DNA from: Extensimonas perlucida
GTDB taxonomy: Bacteria > Pseudomonadota > Gammaproteobacteria > Burkholderiales > Burkholderiaceae_C
NCBI RefSeq assembly: GCF_007655255.1
Contig: NZ_VMYE01000026.1
Coordinates: forward strand, 1 to 41,321
DNA length: 41,321 nt
Reading direction: 5' to 3'
The position numbers were made by a program, and so were the translations under genes. The notes beneath the pieces were generated by a model. It ran no database searches. It was not told the DNA's origin and saw only the letters and a list, made by a program, of their open reading frames with translations. Each line of letters begins with the position of its first letter. Within the stretch, counting starts at the first letter, position 1. Shown in pieces: positions 8,789 to 15,676 of the stretch.

Positions 8789-10404
8789 CCCGCTTCGGTA
8801 AGCACCGGAAGCTGTTCTGACAGGTTTCGCGGCATGCTTCCCGCCGGCCTCTTCTGTACGGCATCACCAGCCTGCCTCCGCCTCCTCCTGCTCATCTCGT
8901 TCAGAAGACTACGAACGATCTTGGCTAGTTTGTGGGCAAGCAACGGAGGCACCGCATTGCCGACCTGGGTGTACTGCTCCGTGCGGTTGCCCGCGAAGAC
9001 GTAGTTGTCGGGAAACGTCTGGAGCCGTGCTGCTTCCCTGACCGTGAGACTTCTGCATTGGGAGGGGTCGTAGTGGATGTAGTAGTGCCCGTCCTTGGCA
9101 ATGTGAGCCACCACCGTGGTGGACGGTTCGTTCCTGCACTGCACGCGGAACCGATCCTTGAACGGGATCGCTTCGGATTCCCGATCGACATGCACATTGA
9201 TGTGATCGGGAAGTAGCTTGGGGGGGAACACATCCAGCCGCGGGCAATATCCCCATAAATGAGCGAAGCTGGCCGAGAAAAGATAGCGAGCAAGATCGGA
9301 TGCCATGTGCGCGCGCGCTTCATGCTGACAGACACCACCCAGGCTTCGGTCGTGAAGCCATTGCTGAAGCTCGGTTGGCTTCTTCGGCCTTCTATAGCCT
9401 CGTGAAATGAAGGCGCCACCGGTCGTGGTGCTGGTTGCCGCAGCGGCAAAGGCACGCATTGTCCCGATCATGACGGACTCGTTTTCTGTCCTCCATCCCT
9501 TGACGTAAGAGGGGGCAGCCTGAACAGCCTTGCGCCATGCCTCCACTGAATCGCCACGCGACAGCTTGCTGCGGATTCGGGGAAGATCGTCAATGGCCTG
9601 TTTGACGGTGACAGGCCTTGCTACTGGTGCCAGCAACTGGTGTTGAGGCATGTCCAGCCCCTTTCTCACTCCGAGCAGAATCACGCGATGCCTGCTTTGC
9701 GGGATCCCATGGCGCTCAGAATGGATAAGGTAGTCGGTGGGTTCCAGCGAACTGCCGTCGCCCTTCTTGGTGAAGGATCGGATCTCATATTCGAGCCCCT
9801 CGGTCGGCATCGAAAGATCCGCAATGATCTTCTCGAACATTGGGGCGCCGGAGTGCTTCGAGGAAAGCAGACCCTTGACATTCTCCATCACGAAGATGGT
9901 GGGCTTGTGCACCTGGATGATTCTCAGGTACTCCCTGTAGAGGAAGTGCTTTTCATCCTTGTGAAAGTCCTTGTCGTTGGCGCGTCTGGAGCGCCCCGCC
10001 AGCGAATACGCCTGGCAGGGCGGGCCGCCGATCAGTACCCAGGTTTCCTGCCCCTTCAGTGCAGCACGAATTTCCCTGTCGATACTGGCTTCGTCGGACT
10101 TGCCAAGCTCCAGGCACCTCGCCTCGGCGGCAGCATGCTCGAAGGCGCTGGCCACGGCAGGGATCCTGCGGAAAGCGGCCTCATCGATCTCGCCCCGTAT
10201 GTAGCTGTAGTAGTGCTTGACGTCCTTGGTGCCACGCAAACGCCTGAACACTGCCCTGAGCGTCAGCGTGCGATGTGCGACAGCATCCTTTTCAATGGAA
10301 AGGGCGATCTCGAAGAATGGCTGCCGCTTGTGGCCCTGCAGGGAAGCAAATCCTTCCCCGAGCCCTCCTGGGCCAGCAAAAAGATCAATTATGGGAACTG
10401 GCAC
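8785..10404 (-). CDS. dcm: DNA (cytosine-5-)-methyltransferase
   Basis: A 539-aa C5-cytosine methyltransferase. Motif I (FAGPGGLGEG, residues 9-18), motif IV with catalytic Cys130 (GGPPCQAYS), motif VI (ENV, 174-176), motif VIII (QSRHR, 236-240), motif IX (RSLTVREAARLQTFPD) and motif X (QVGNAVPP) are all present. The recognition domain lies between VIII and IX. I chose GTG 10404, which has GGGGAGGA about 8 nt upstream and puts motif I near the N-terminus as in relatives. An upstream ATG extension would run through the HTH gene in another frame. The spacer between motifs I and IV is unusually long (about 120 residues). It probably marks host DNA so the Mza-type proteins spare self; no target site can be read from sequence. 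Confidence 0.93.
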   Translation of the reverse strand: MPVPIIDLFAGPGGLGEGFASLQGHKRQPFFEIALSIEKDAVAHRTLTLRAVFRRLRGTKDVKHYYSYIRGEIDEAAFRRIPAVASAFEHAAAEARCLELGKSDEASIDREIRAALKGQETWVLIGGPPCQAYSLAGRSRRANDKDFHKDEKHFLYREYLRIIQVHKPTIFVMENVKGLLSSKHSGAPMFEKIIADLSMPTEGLEYEIRSFTKKGDGSSLEPTDYLIHSERHGIPQSRHRVILLGVRKGLDMPQHQLLAPVARPVTVKQAIDDLPRIRSKLSRGDSVEAWRKAVQAAPSYVKGWRTENESVMIGTMRAFAAAATSTTTGGAFISRGYRRPKKPTELQQWLHDRSLGGVCQHEARAHMASDLARYLFSASFAHLWGYCPRLDVFPPKLLPDHINVHVDRESEAIPFKDRFRVQCRNEPSTTVVAHIAKDGHYYIHYDPSQCRSLTVREAARLQTFPDNYVFAGNRTEQYTQVGNAVPPLLAHKLAKIVRSLLNEMSRRRRRQAGDAVQKRPAGSMPRNLSEQLPVLTEAG

Positions 10405-10465
10405 GCCAGCAATCCTCCCCTTGGTTCTTTCCCGAACGTGATTCGGTTGCCGATTTGGTGCACGC

Positions 10466-10666
10466 TCACTCTGCCTCCGGCTTCTTCTTGCTGATGCTTT
10501 CGGCGATCCACCGATCCAGCTCCGAGCGGCGAAAGCGCCAGGTTCCCCCAAGCTTGAACGCCGGAATCTCACCTTTCTGGGCAAGGCGATAGACCGTCCG
10601 TTTCCCGGCTTTGAGGTAGGCCGCGACCTCCTCAAGCGTGAGGATCTCGCTCTCGACTTCAGTCAT
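10466..10666 (-). CDS. Excisionase/MerR-type helix-turn-helix DNA-binding protein
   Basis: A 66-aa protein that is essentially one winged-helix domain: LTLEEVAAYLKAGKRTVYRLA followed by GEIPAFKLGGTWRFRRSELDRWI. This is the pattern of the excise-family HTH domain (helix_turn_helix_17). It ends 61 bp before the methyltransferase on the same strand, so it may be a small regulator of the dcm gene, as C proteins are in restriction-modification loci. Alternatively it could be a directionality factor. Its start (ATG 10666) lacks a strong ribosome-binding site, and the frame stays open upstream, so the N-terminus is uncertain. Confidence 0.75.
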   Translation of the reverse strand: MTEVESEILTLEEVAAYLKAGKRTVYRLAQKGEIPAFKLGGTWRFRRSELDRWIAESISKKKPEAE

Positions 10667-10890
10667 CCGGAAACCATCCGATCTGGCCTTTCGTAGATTA
10701 CGATTGCCAAGTTTAGCCAATTCTACCAAGCTGCGGTAGGCGCTGGCCAACTCCGCAATCCCGGGAGCATTGCACGGTTGATCGCCAGCTCGCCCCGGAA
10801 ATCCGGTCATGCCGTAGTTCCCATTCCCTGCGGCGCAAAGCGAGAGCGCGCCACAGCATCGTGCCATCCGCATCAACGGGGAATGACACG

Positions 10891-11256
10891 ATGGGACAGA
10901 CCAACCGCCGCAAATCCGCATGGCCTGCGCTTGCCGTGGTGTTGGCTGTGTCGTTCTCGGCGCTGCAGCCTGCCGTCGCCGCCGACAGCCTCGCCTTGGA
11001 GCGTGAGCAGCTCGCCGCGCTCGCCCGCCAACTCGACCTGATCGACCGCCTCGCCGAGCACGCCGCCAATACCGCTCCGCAGGAACGCGCCCGCTACCAC
11101 TTCGACCATGCCCGCCTGCGTGAGGATCTTCAGCGCGTCCGGGCGGGCATCCAGGACTACCTGACGCCGCCGCGCGCCCAGCCGCGCGATTCGGTCGAGC
11201 TGTCCGGTGACTACCGCCAGTCCAGCCCGCCCTCCGACCAGGAGGCACCCCAATGA
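10891..11256 (+). CDS. Integrative conjugative element protein, RAQPRD family
   Basis: A 121-aa secreted protein with a signal peptide (hydrophobic 11-27, cleavage near AVA-AD at 30/31), a helical middle (35-90) and the literal family signature RAQPRD at residues 95-100 (TIGR01690). ATG 10891 has GGGGA 8 nt upstream; an earlier ATG at 10861 is less likely. It opens the mating-pair-formation module and overlaps the next gene by 4 bp. In related ICEs the preceding gene is usually the TIGR03747 membrane protein, which is absent here: the defence block lies in its place. Function within the secretion apparatus is not established. Confidence 0.9.
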   Translation: MGQTNRRKSAWPALAVVLAVSFSALQPAVAADSLALEREQLAALARQLDLIDRLAEHAANTAPQERARYHFDHARLREDLQRVRAGIQDYLTPPRAQPRDSVELSGDYRQSSPPSDQEAPQ

Positions 11257-11486
11257 ACGCCGCCCAGGTCAGCGCCTTCCAGGCCAACGGCGGCTTCGCC
11301 CCCGCCGCCGTGGCCACGGTGGTGCTCGGTCTGGTGTTCGCCGTCCTGCTCCTGTGGGGCGTGTGGGCCATGTGTACCGCCTACACCGGCTGGGCCGAGC
11401 AGCGCCTGTCCCAGCGTCAGTTCCTGGGTGTCGTCGTGCGCTTCGTCGCGATGTACCTGGTGCTGACCTATTTCCTCCTGTCCTGA
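11253..11486 (+). CDS. TIGR03758 family ICE membrane protein
   Basis: A 77-aa protein with two predicted membrane helices (about 16-41 and 57-76) separated by a short charged loop (GWAEQRLSQRQF). Size, topology and its place between the RAQPRD protein and TIGR03745 identify the TIGR03758/DUF3262 family. It starts in an ATGA overlap with the RAQPRD stop. The family has no assigned biochemical role; it is presumed an inner-membrane part of the conjugation channel. Confidence 0.88.
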   Translation: MNAAQVSAFQANGGFAPAAVATVVLGLVFAVLLLWGVWAMCTAYTGWAEQRLSQRQFLGVVVRFVAMYLVLTYFLLS

Positions 11487-11509
11487 CCACCACGAAAGGC
11501 CCTACCGCC

Positions 11510-11869
11510 ATGAAGACCCATCCGATTCCCCATCGCGTTGCCACCACCATCCTCGCGCCATTGATGCTGATGGGTTTGCCATTGGCGGCCCGGGCGCAGG
11601 GCCTGCCGACCATCGAGGACCCCTCGCGCGGCCAGGGCAGCGGCATCATGCAGACGCTGCAGAACTACGGCTACGACATCGTGCTGCTGATCGCGCTGCT
11701 GGTGGTCGCCTCGATGTTCGTCGGCGTGTGCTACCACGCCTATACACGCTACTCGGAAATCCATACCGGCCGCGCCACCTGGGGCCAGTTCGGTCTCACC
11801 GTGGCCGTGGGTGCGATCCTGCTGGTGGTCGGCATCTGGCTGCTGACCAAGGCCACCGGCGTGCTCTGA
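11510..11869 (+). CDS. TIGR03745 family ICE membrane protein (pilin-like topology)
   Basis: A 119-aa protein with a signal peptide (1-29, ending AARA) and two membrane helices (about 56-76 and 93-112), as in TIGR03745/DUF2976. A long signal, two hydrophobic helices and small size resemble F-type TraA pilin. Its place immediately before the TraL-like gene supports that comparison, but pilin identity is inferred. It follows TIGR03758 by 23 bp and precedes TIGR03750 by 6 bp in one operon. Confidence 0.88.
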   Translation: MKTHPIPHRVATTILAPLMLMGLPLAARAQGLPTIEDPSRGQGSGIMQTLQNYGYDIVLLIALLVVASMFVGVCYHAYTRYSEIHTGRATWGQFGLTVAVGAILLVVGIWLLTKATGVL

Positions 11870-11875
11870 GCGGCG

Positions 11876-12286
11876 ATGGCTGCCTTGAACGATATCGCGC
11901 GTGACGGGTTGGTGACCTTCCTGCCGCACAGGCTGAACCGCCAGCCCGTGGTGGTGAGGGGCCTGACCGCCGACGAACTTTGGATCTGCGCCGGTCTGTC
12001 CGCGGTGGCGGGGTTCATCGCCGGCGTGCCGCTGGCCTGGGCCACGCACAGCGTCGCCATGGTGCCGACCCTGATCGTGGCCGGCGTGGCGGCTGGCGTG
12101 TTCGGTGGTGGCGGCTTCCTGCGCCGGCAGAAGCGCGGCCGCCCGGACACCTGGCTGTACCGGCAACTGCAGTGGCGCCTGGCGCTGCACCATCCGCTGG
12201 CAGCGTCCTGGCTCGGTGGGCACCGTCTCATCACGCGTTCGGGGTACTGGACCACCCGGCGCTCACGCGGAGCAGCCGCCTCATGA
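11876..12286 (+). CDS. TIGR03750 family conjugal transfer protein (TraL/VirB3-like)
   Basis: A 136-aa protein with a conserved N-terminal stretch (LPHRLNRQPVVVRGLTADEL, 16-35) and two membrane helices (about 37-56 and 60-80), then a basic cytoplasmic tail. This matches TIGR03750/DUF3487, which by size and gene order corresponds to TraL of F-type systems. It is an inner-membrane component thought to anchor the VirB4-type ATPase. Its stop overlaps the next start in an ATGA. Confidence 0.88.
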   Translation: MAALNDIARDGLVTFLPHRLNRQPVVVRGLTADELWICAGLSAVAGFIAGVPLAWATHSVAMVPTLIVAGVAAGVFGGGGFLRRQKRGRPDTWLYRQLQWRLALHHPLAASWLGGHRLITRSGYWTTRRSRGAAAS

Positions 12287-12972
12287 GCCGTTTCAGGAAC
12301 GAAGTCCATCACCTGCAGGCCCATGTGCGCACGCTGCGCCTGGGCGCCGGTGCGTTGTTCGTGGTGGCGCTGCTGCTCGGTTTCGGCTGGTGGAGTGCGC
12401 CGAGGCAACTGACGATCCACGTGCCCCCCGATCTGCGCTCGGGCAGCACCCGCGCCTGGTGGGATGTGCCGCCCGAGAATGTCTATGCGTTCGCCTTCTA
12501 CGTCTGGCAGCAGGTACAACGTTGGCCGACGGATGGCGAACAGGACTACCCGCGCAACCTCCACGCGCTGTCGGCCTATTTCACACCGGCCTGCCAGGCC
12601 TTCCTGCGCCAGGACTACGAGCACCGGCGCAGCAGTGGCGAATTGCGCCAGCGGGTGCGCGGCATCTACGAGATTCCGGGGCGCGGCTTTGGCGACAACC
12701 CCACGATGCGGGTAAAGACGGTTTCCAGCCGCGACTGGATCGTCACGCTCGATGTCAGCGCGGACGAGTACTACGGCGCCGAGCAGGTCAAGCGGGCCCT
12801 GGTGCGCTATCCGCTGAAAGTGGTGCGGCTGGACGTCGATCCCCAGCACAACCCCTTCGGCCTTGCGCTGGACTGCTATGACGGCGCGCCGCAGCGCATC
12901 GAGGCACCGTCGCCGGCAGTGCCTCCGTCCGGCACGCCCGGCGGCGGCCTTTCGCAGGGAGGCAACCCATGA
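12283..12972 (+). CDS. PFL_4703/TIGR03746 family conjugation protein (TraE/VirB8-like)
   Basis: A 229-aa bitopic inner-membrane protein with a short cytoplasmic N-terminus, one helix (about 20-40) and a large periplasmic domain with the VYAFAFYVWQQVQRW stretch. It has a proline/glycine-rich C-terminal tail. It belongs to DUF2895 (TIGR03746, PFL_4703) and occupies the TraE/VirB8 position of the cluster, a scaffold role inferred from order and topology. ATG 12283 overlaps the upstream TGA, and the 3' end overlaps TIGR03749 by 4 bp. Confidence 0.9.
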   Translation: MSRFRNEVHHLQAHVRTLRLGAGALFVVALLLGFGWWSAPRQLTIHVPPDLRSGSTRAWWDVPPENVYAFAFYVWQQVQRWPTDGEQDYPRNLHALSAYFTPACQAFLRQDYEHRRSSGELRQRVRGIYEIPGRGFGDNPTMRVKTVSSRDWIVTLDVSADEYYGAEQVKRALVRYPLKVVRLDVDPQHNPFGLALDCYDGAPQRIEAPSPAVPPSGTPGGGLSQGGNP

Positions 12973-13856
12973 AACACCACGTCTTCACCATCGTGGCGAG
13001 CCTGGCCCTCGGCTTCGGCCTGGTGCCGGACAGCCATGCCATCGAGATCCTGCGCTGGCAGCGGCTGCCGCTGGCCGTCCCGCTGGTCGTCGGCCAGGAG
13101 CGCGTGGTCTTCATCGACCGCAACGTGCGTGTCGGCCTGCCCCCGAGCCTGGGCGAGCGGCTGCGCGTGCAGAGTGCGGGTGGAGCCATCTACCTGCGCG
13201 CCAGCGAGGCCATCGCGCCGACGCGGCTGCAACTGCAGGACGTGGAATCCGGCGCCATCGTGCTGGTCGACATCGCAGCCACGGACGCCGGGGAAGGCGA
13301 GCAGCCGCTGGAGCCTGTACGCATCGTCCTGCAGGACGCCGCCGCGGAGGCCAGCGGTGACACTGCCGCCGGTCCAACCCAAGCAGCGCAACCCGCCAGG
13401 CGTCGGCAGACGCCGGTAGCCGTTGTCCTGACGCGCTACGCGGCGCAGAACCTTTACGCACCGCTGCGCACCGTCGAGCCCGTGGCCGGCATCGGGCGCG
13501 TGCCGCTGCGGCGCCCGCTCGCGCTGGACACACTGCTGCCAACGCTGCCGCTCAAGGCGCGGGCGCTGGCGGCCTGGCGACTCGAAGACCAGTGGGTCAC
13601 CGCGGTGCGCCTGACCAACACCTCGCCTCACCGTATCGATCTCGATCCAAGGGTGCTGCAAGGCGACTTCGTGGCCGCGACCTTCCAGCATCCCGACCTG
13701 GGGCCGGCGGGCGCTTCGACCGACACCACGGTGGTCTATCTGGTCACGCGCGGCCGTGGCCTGGCCGAGTCCCTGATGCCGGTGCTCAGCCCCATCGATG
13801 CCGGCACGAACTTGCCGCCGGCCGCCGCTGCGGGGAGGACGTCCGATGAGGAGTAA
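12969..13856 (+). CDS. TIGR03749 family ICE protein (TraK/VirB9-like)
   Basis: A 295-aa exported protein with a signal peptide (1-24, ending SHA before IEILRW), a beta-rich N-terminal domain (25-130), a linker rich in Ala/Pro/Gln (about 130-155) and a second beta domain. This is the TIGR03749/DUF3438 architecture, which corresponds to the TraK/VirB9 secretin-like outer-membrane component. The gene overlaps its neighbours on both sides (4 bp and 11 bp). Confidence 0.9.
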   Translation: MKHHVFTIVASLALGFGLVPDSHAIEILRWQRLPLAVPLVVGQERVVFIDRNVRVGLPPSLGERLRVQSAGGAIYLRASEAIAPTRLQLQDVESGAIVLVDIAATDAGEGEQPLEPVRIVLQDAAAEASGDTAAGPTQAAQPARRRQTPVAVVLTRYAAQNLYAPLRTVEPVAGIGRVPLRRPLALDTLLPTLPLKARALAAWRLEDQWVTAVRLTNTSPHRIDLDPRVLQGDFVAATFQHPDLGPAGASTDTTVVYLVTRGRGLAESLMPVLSPIDAGTNLPPAAAAGRTSDEE

Positions 13857-15264
13857 TCCCCTGTTGAAGTGGCTGCTGATTCCGATGGCATTGTTGCTGG
13901 TGTTCGTCGGTGCCAGGTTGTTCTCAGGCAGTGACGCTGCACCTGGCAAGCAGGATGTCCCGGGGCAGCTCACTCCCGAAGAAATGAAGGCGCTCGGCAT
14001 CGCGGGCGACACCCCGCGCGATACCGTCGCCACCCTGGTCGCGCAGGTCAAGCAGCTCCGCACCGAGCTGCAGACCGCGCTGAGCGACAACCGCCAGCAC
14101 AAGGCGGAGAACGAGCGCCTGCGTACCCGCGAGGGTGCGATCGACCAGCGCATCCAGAACGCCCTCGACAGCGAACGCCGCCGCCTGGAGCAGGAGCGAA
14201 CCCAGGCCGCCAGCGACCGGCAGCAGACGCAAGGGCTGATGCAGGACTTGCAGCGCCGCCTGGACGGGCTGTCCGGCAAGGGCGGTGCCGCCGACCTGCC
14301 GATCGGCCTTGGACTGGACGGGCATGACGGCTTGCCGCTCAAGGATGGCGGCATGCGCTGGATCGAACCGGATGACGCCCGGCCCGATCCCAAGGGCGGT
14401 TCGAGCAGCCTGCGCTTGCCCGCCTTTCCCTCCAGCTTCGGCCCGGCCTCGCCGGAGCTTTCGGCCGCGGCGGAGGCCGTCAGCGACAGGACGGCGCAGG
14501 CCGTTGGCGGCACCACCCAGGCGGTCTATACGTTGCCCACCAACGCCACGCTGATGGGCTCGGTCGCCATGACCGCGTTGATCGGTCGCATCCCCATCGA
14601 CGGCACCGTCAACGACCCGTTTCCCTTCAAGGTGCTGATCGGGGCCGACAACCTGGCGGGCAACGGCATCGAGATTCCCGACGTGGCCGGTGCGGTGGTG
14701 AGCGGCACGGCCTCGGGCGACTGGACGCTCTCGTGCGTGCGTGGGCAGATCCGTTCCATCACCTTCGTGTTTAGCGACGGCACCATCCGCACGGTGCCGG
14801 AGGACGACGGCAAGCGCAGTCGAAGCCAGAACAGCACCAGTCTGCTGGATGGCCTGGGCTGGATCAGCGATCCCTACGGCATCCCGTGCGTCTCGGGCGA
14901 GCGCCGCAGCAATGCCCAGCAGTACCTGGGATCGCAGGCGTTGATCACCGCGGCAGGCGCAGGCGCCGCCTCGCTCATCAATTCCGACAACGGCAGCGTG
15001 GCCGTGGTCGCCAACAACAACGGTTCGCTGGGCACGGTCGGCATTTCGGGCAACGAGGCCATGGGCCGCATCTTGGCCGGTGGCGTGCGCGACATGGCCG
15101 ACTGGGTCAACAAACTCTACGGTCAGGCCTTCGCTGCGGTCTACGTGCAGCCCGGCGCCAGGGTGGCCGTGCACCTGGAGCAGCCGATCGCCATCGACCA
15201 CGACGCCAAGGGGCGCCGGGTGAATCACCTCATGGGAGAAGCGCATGCGTCGGACCTGGATTGA
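13846..15264 (+). CDS. TIGR03752 family ICE protein (TraB/VirB10-like)
   Basis: A 472-aa protein with an N-terminal membrane helix (8-24), a long coiled coil (about 60-142, rich in Glu/Arg/Gln), a Gly/Pro-rich linker and a C-terminal beta-barrel domain (about 240-470). The C-terminal domain has segments such as TALIGRIPIDGTVNDPFPFK and VYVQPGARVAVHLEQPIAID. This layout is that of TraB/VirB10 proteins, which span the periplasm and sense ATP use in the secretion channel. ATG 13846 overlaps the upstream gene by 11 bp; the 3' end overlaps the lipoprotein gene by 20 bp. Confidence 0.92.
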   Translation: MRSNPLLKWLLIPMALLLVFVGARLFSGSDAAPGKQDVPGQLTPEEMKALGIAGDTPRDTVATLVAQVKQLRTELQTALSDNRQHKAENERLRTREGAIDQRIQNALDSERRRLEQERTQAASDRQQTQGLMQDLQRRLDGLSGKGGAADLPIGLGLDGHDGLPLKDGGMRWIEPDDARPDPKGGSSSLRLPAFPSSFGPASPELSAAAEAVSDRTAQAVGGTTQAVYTLPTNATLMGSVAMTALIGRIPIDGTVNDPFPFKVLIGADNLAGNGIEIPDVAGAVVSGTASGDWTLSCVRGQIRSITFVFSDGTIRTVPEDDGKRSRSQNSTSLLDGLGWISDPYGIPCVSGERRSNAQQYLGSQALITAAGAGAASLINSDNGSVAVVANNNGSLGTVGISGNEAMGRILAGGVRDMADWVNKLYGQAFAAVYVQPGARVAVHLEQPIAIDHDAKGRRVNHLMGEAHASDLD

Positions 15265-15676
15265 CCGCCCCCTTGTCTTCCTCGCCGCCGCAGTTCTCGC
15301 GGGTTGTGCCACCAGCTCGGAAAAGCTGCTGCCCCGGGGCGAGCACACCATGCTGGACATCTGGCAGCACGAGACTGGCGGCTACAGCGGCGGCCAGGCC
15401 GGCCGCCTGCTGCTCGACGCACGCCAGGACCTGCGCCGCCCGCTGGCCGACGCTGACACCCTCGCGGCGCCCGCCCGGAACGCGGCCTATACCCGCACGG
15501 CAGCGAACGAGATCCAGCGACAGTTCCATCGACTGCCGAACCCCGATCTGGTGATGTACGTCTTTCCGCACCTGGCCGGCACCGACCCAGTACCGGTGCC
15601 CGGCTACAGCACCGTCTTCCCGCTCTACCAGCGCGTGCAGTACGCGATGCCCGGCGAGCGGCTGGAGGACTACTGA
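15245..15676 (+). CDS. TIGR03751 family conjugal transfer lipoprotein (TraV/VirB7-like)
   Basis: A 143-aa lipoprotein with a lipobox LAGC at 18-21, so Cys21 should be acylated and the protein anchored in the outer membrane. A conserved motif HTMLDIWQHETGGYSGG follows, typical of TIGR03751. Its place between the VirB10-like and VirB4-like genes corresponds to TraV/VirB7, which stabilises the outer-membrane core. Its stop overlaps the ATPase ATG by a single base. Confidence 0.92.
   Translation: MRRTWIDRPLVFLAAAVLAGCATSSEKLLPRGEHTMLDIWQHETGGYSGGQAGRLLLDARQDLRRPLADADTLAAPARNAAYTRTAANEIQRQFHRLPNPDLVMYVFPHLAGTDPVPVPGYSTVFPLYQRVQYAMPGERLEDY

Noticed and set aside
10405-10635. A 77-residue N-terminal extension of the methyltransferase
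   Set aside because: It overlaps the HTH gene in another frame, is Arg/Ser-rich without homology, and the GTG at 10404 has a strong ribosome-binding site just before motif I.
10467-11371. A 301-aa minus-strand frame covering the HTH gene and the RAQPRD/TIGR03758 region
   Set aside because: Only its last 66 residues resemble a protein; the rest is low-complexity Arg/Ala/Gly translation opposite well-supported conjugation genes.
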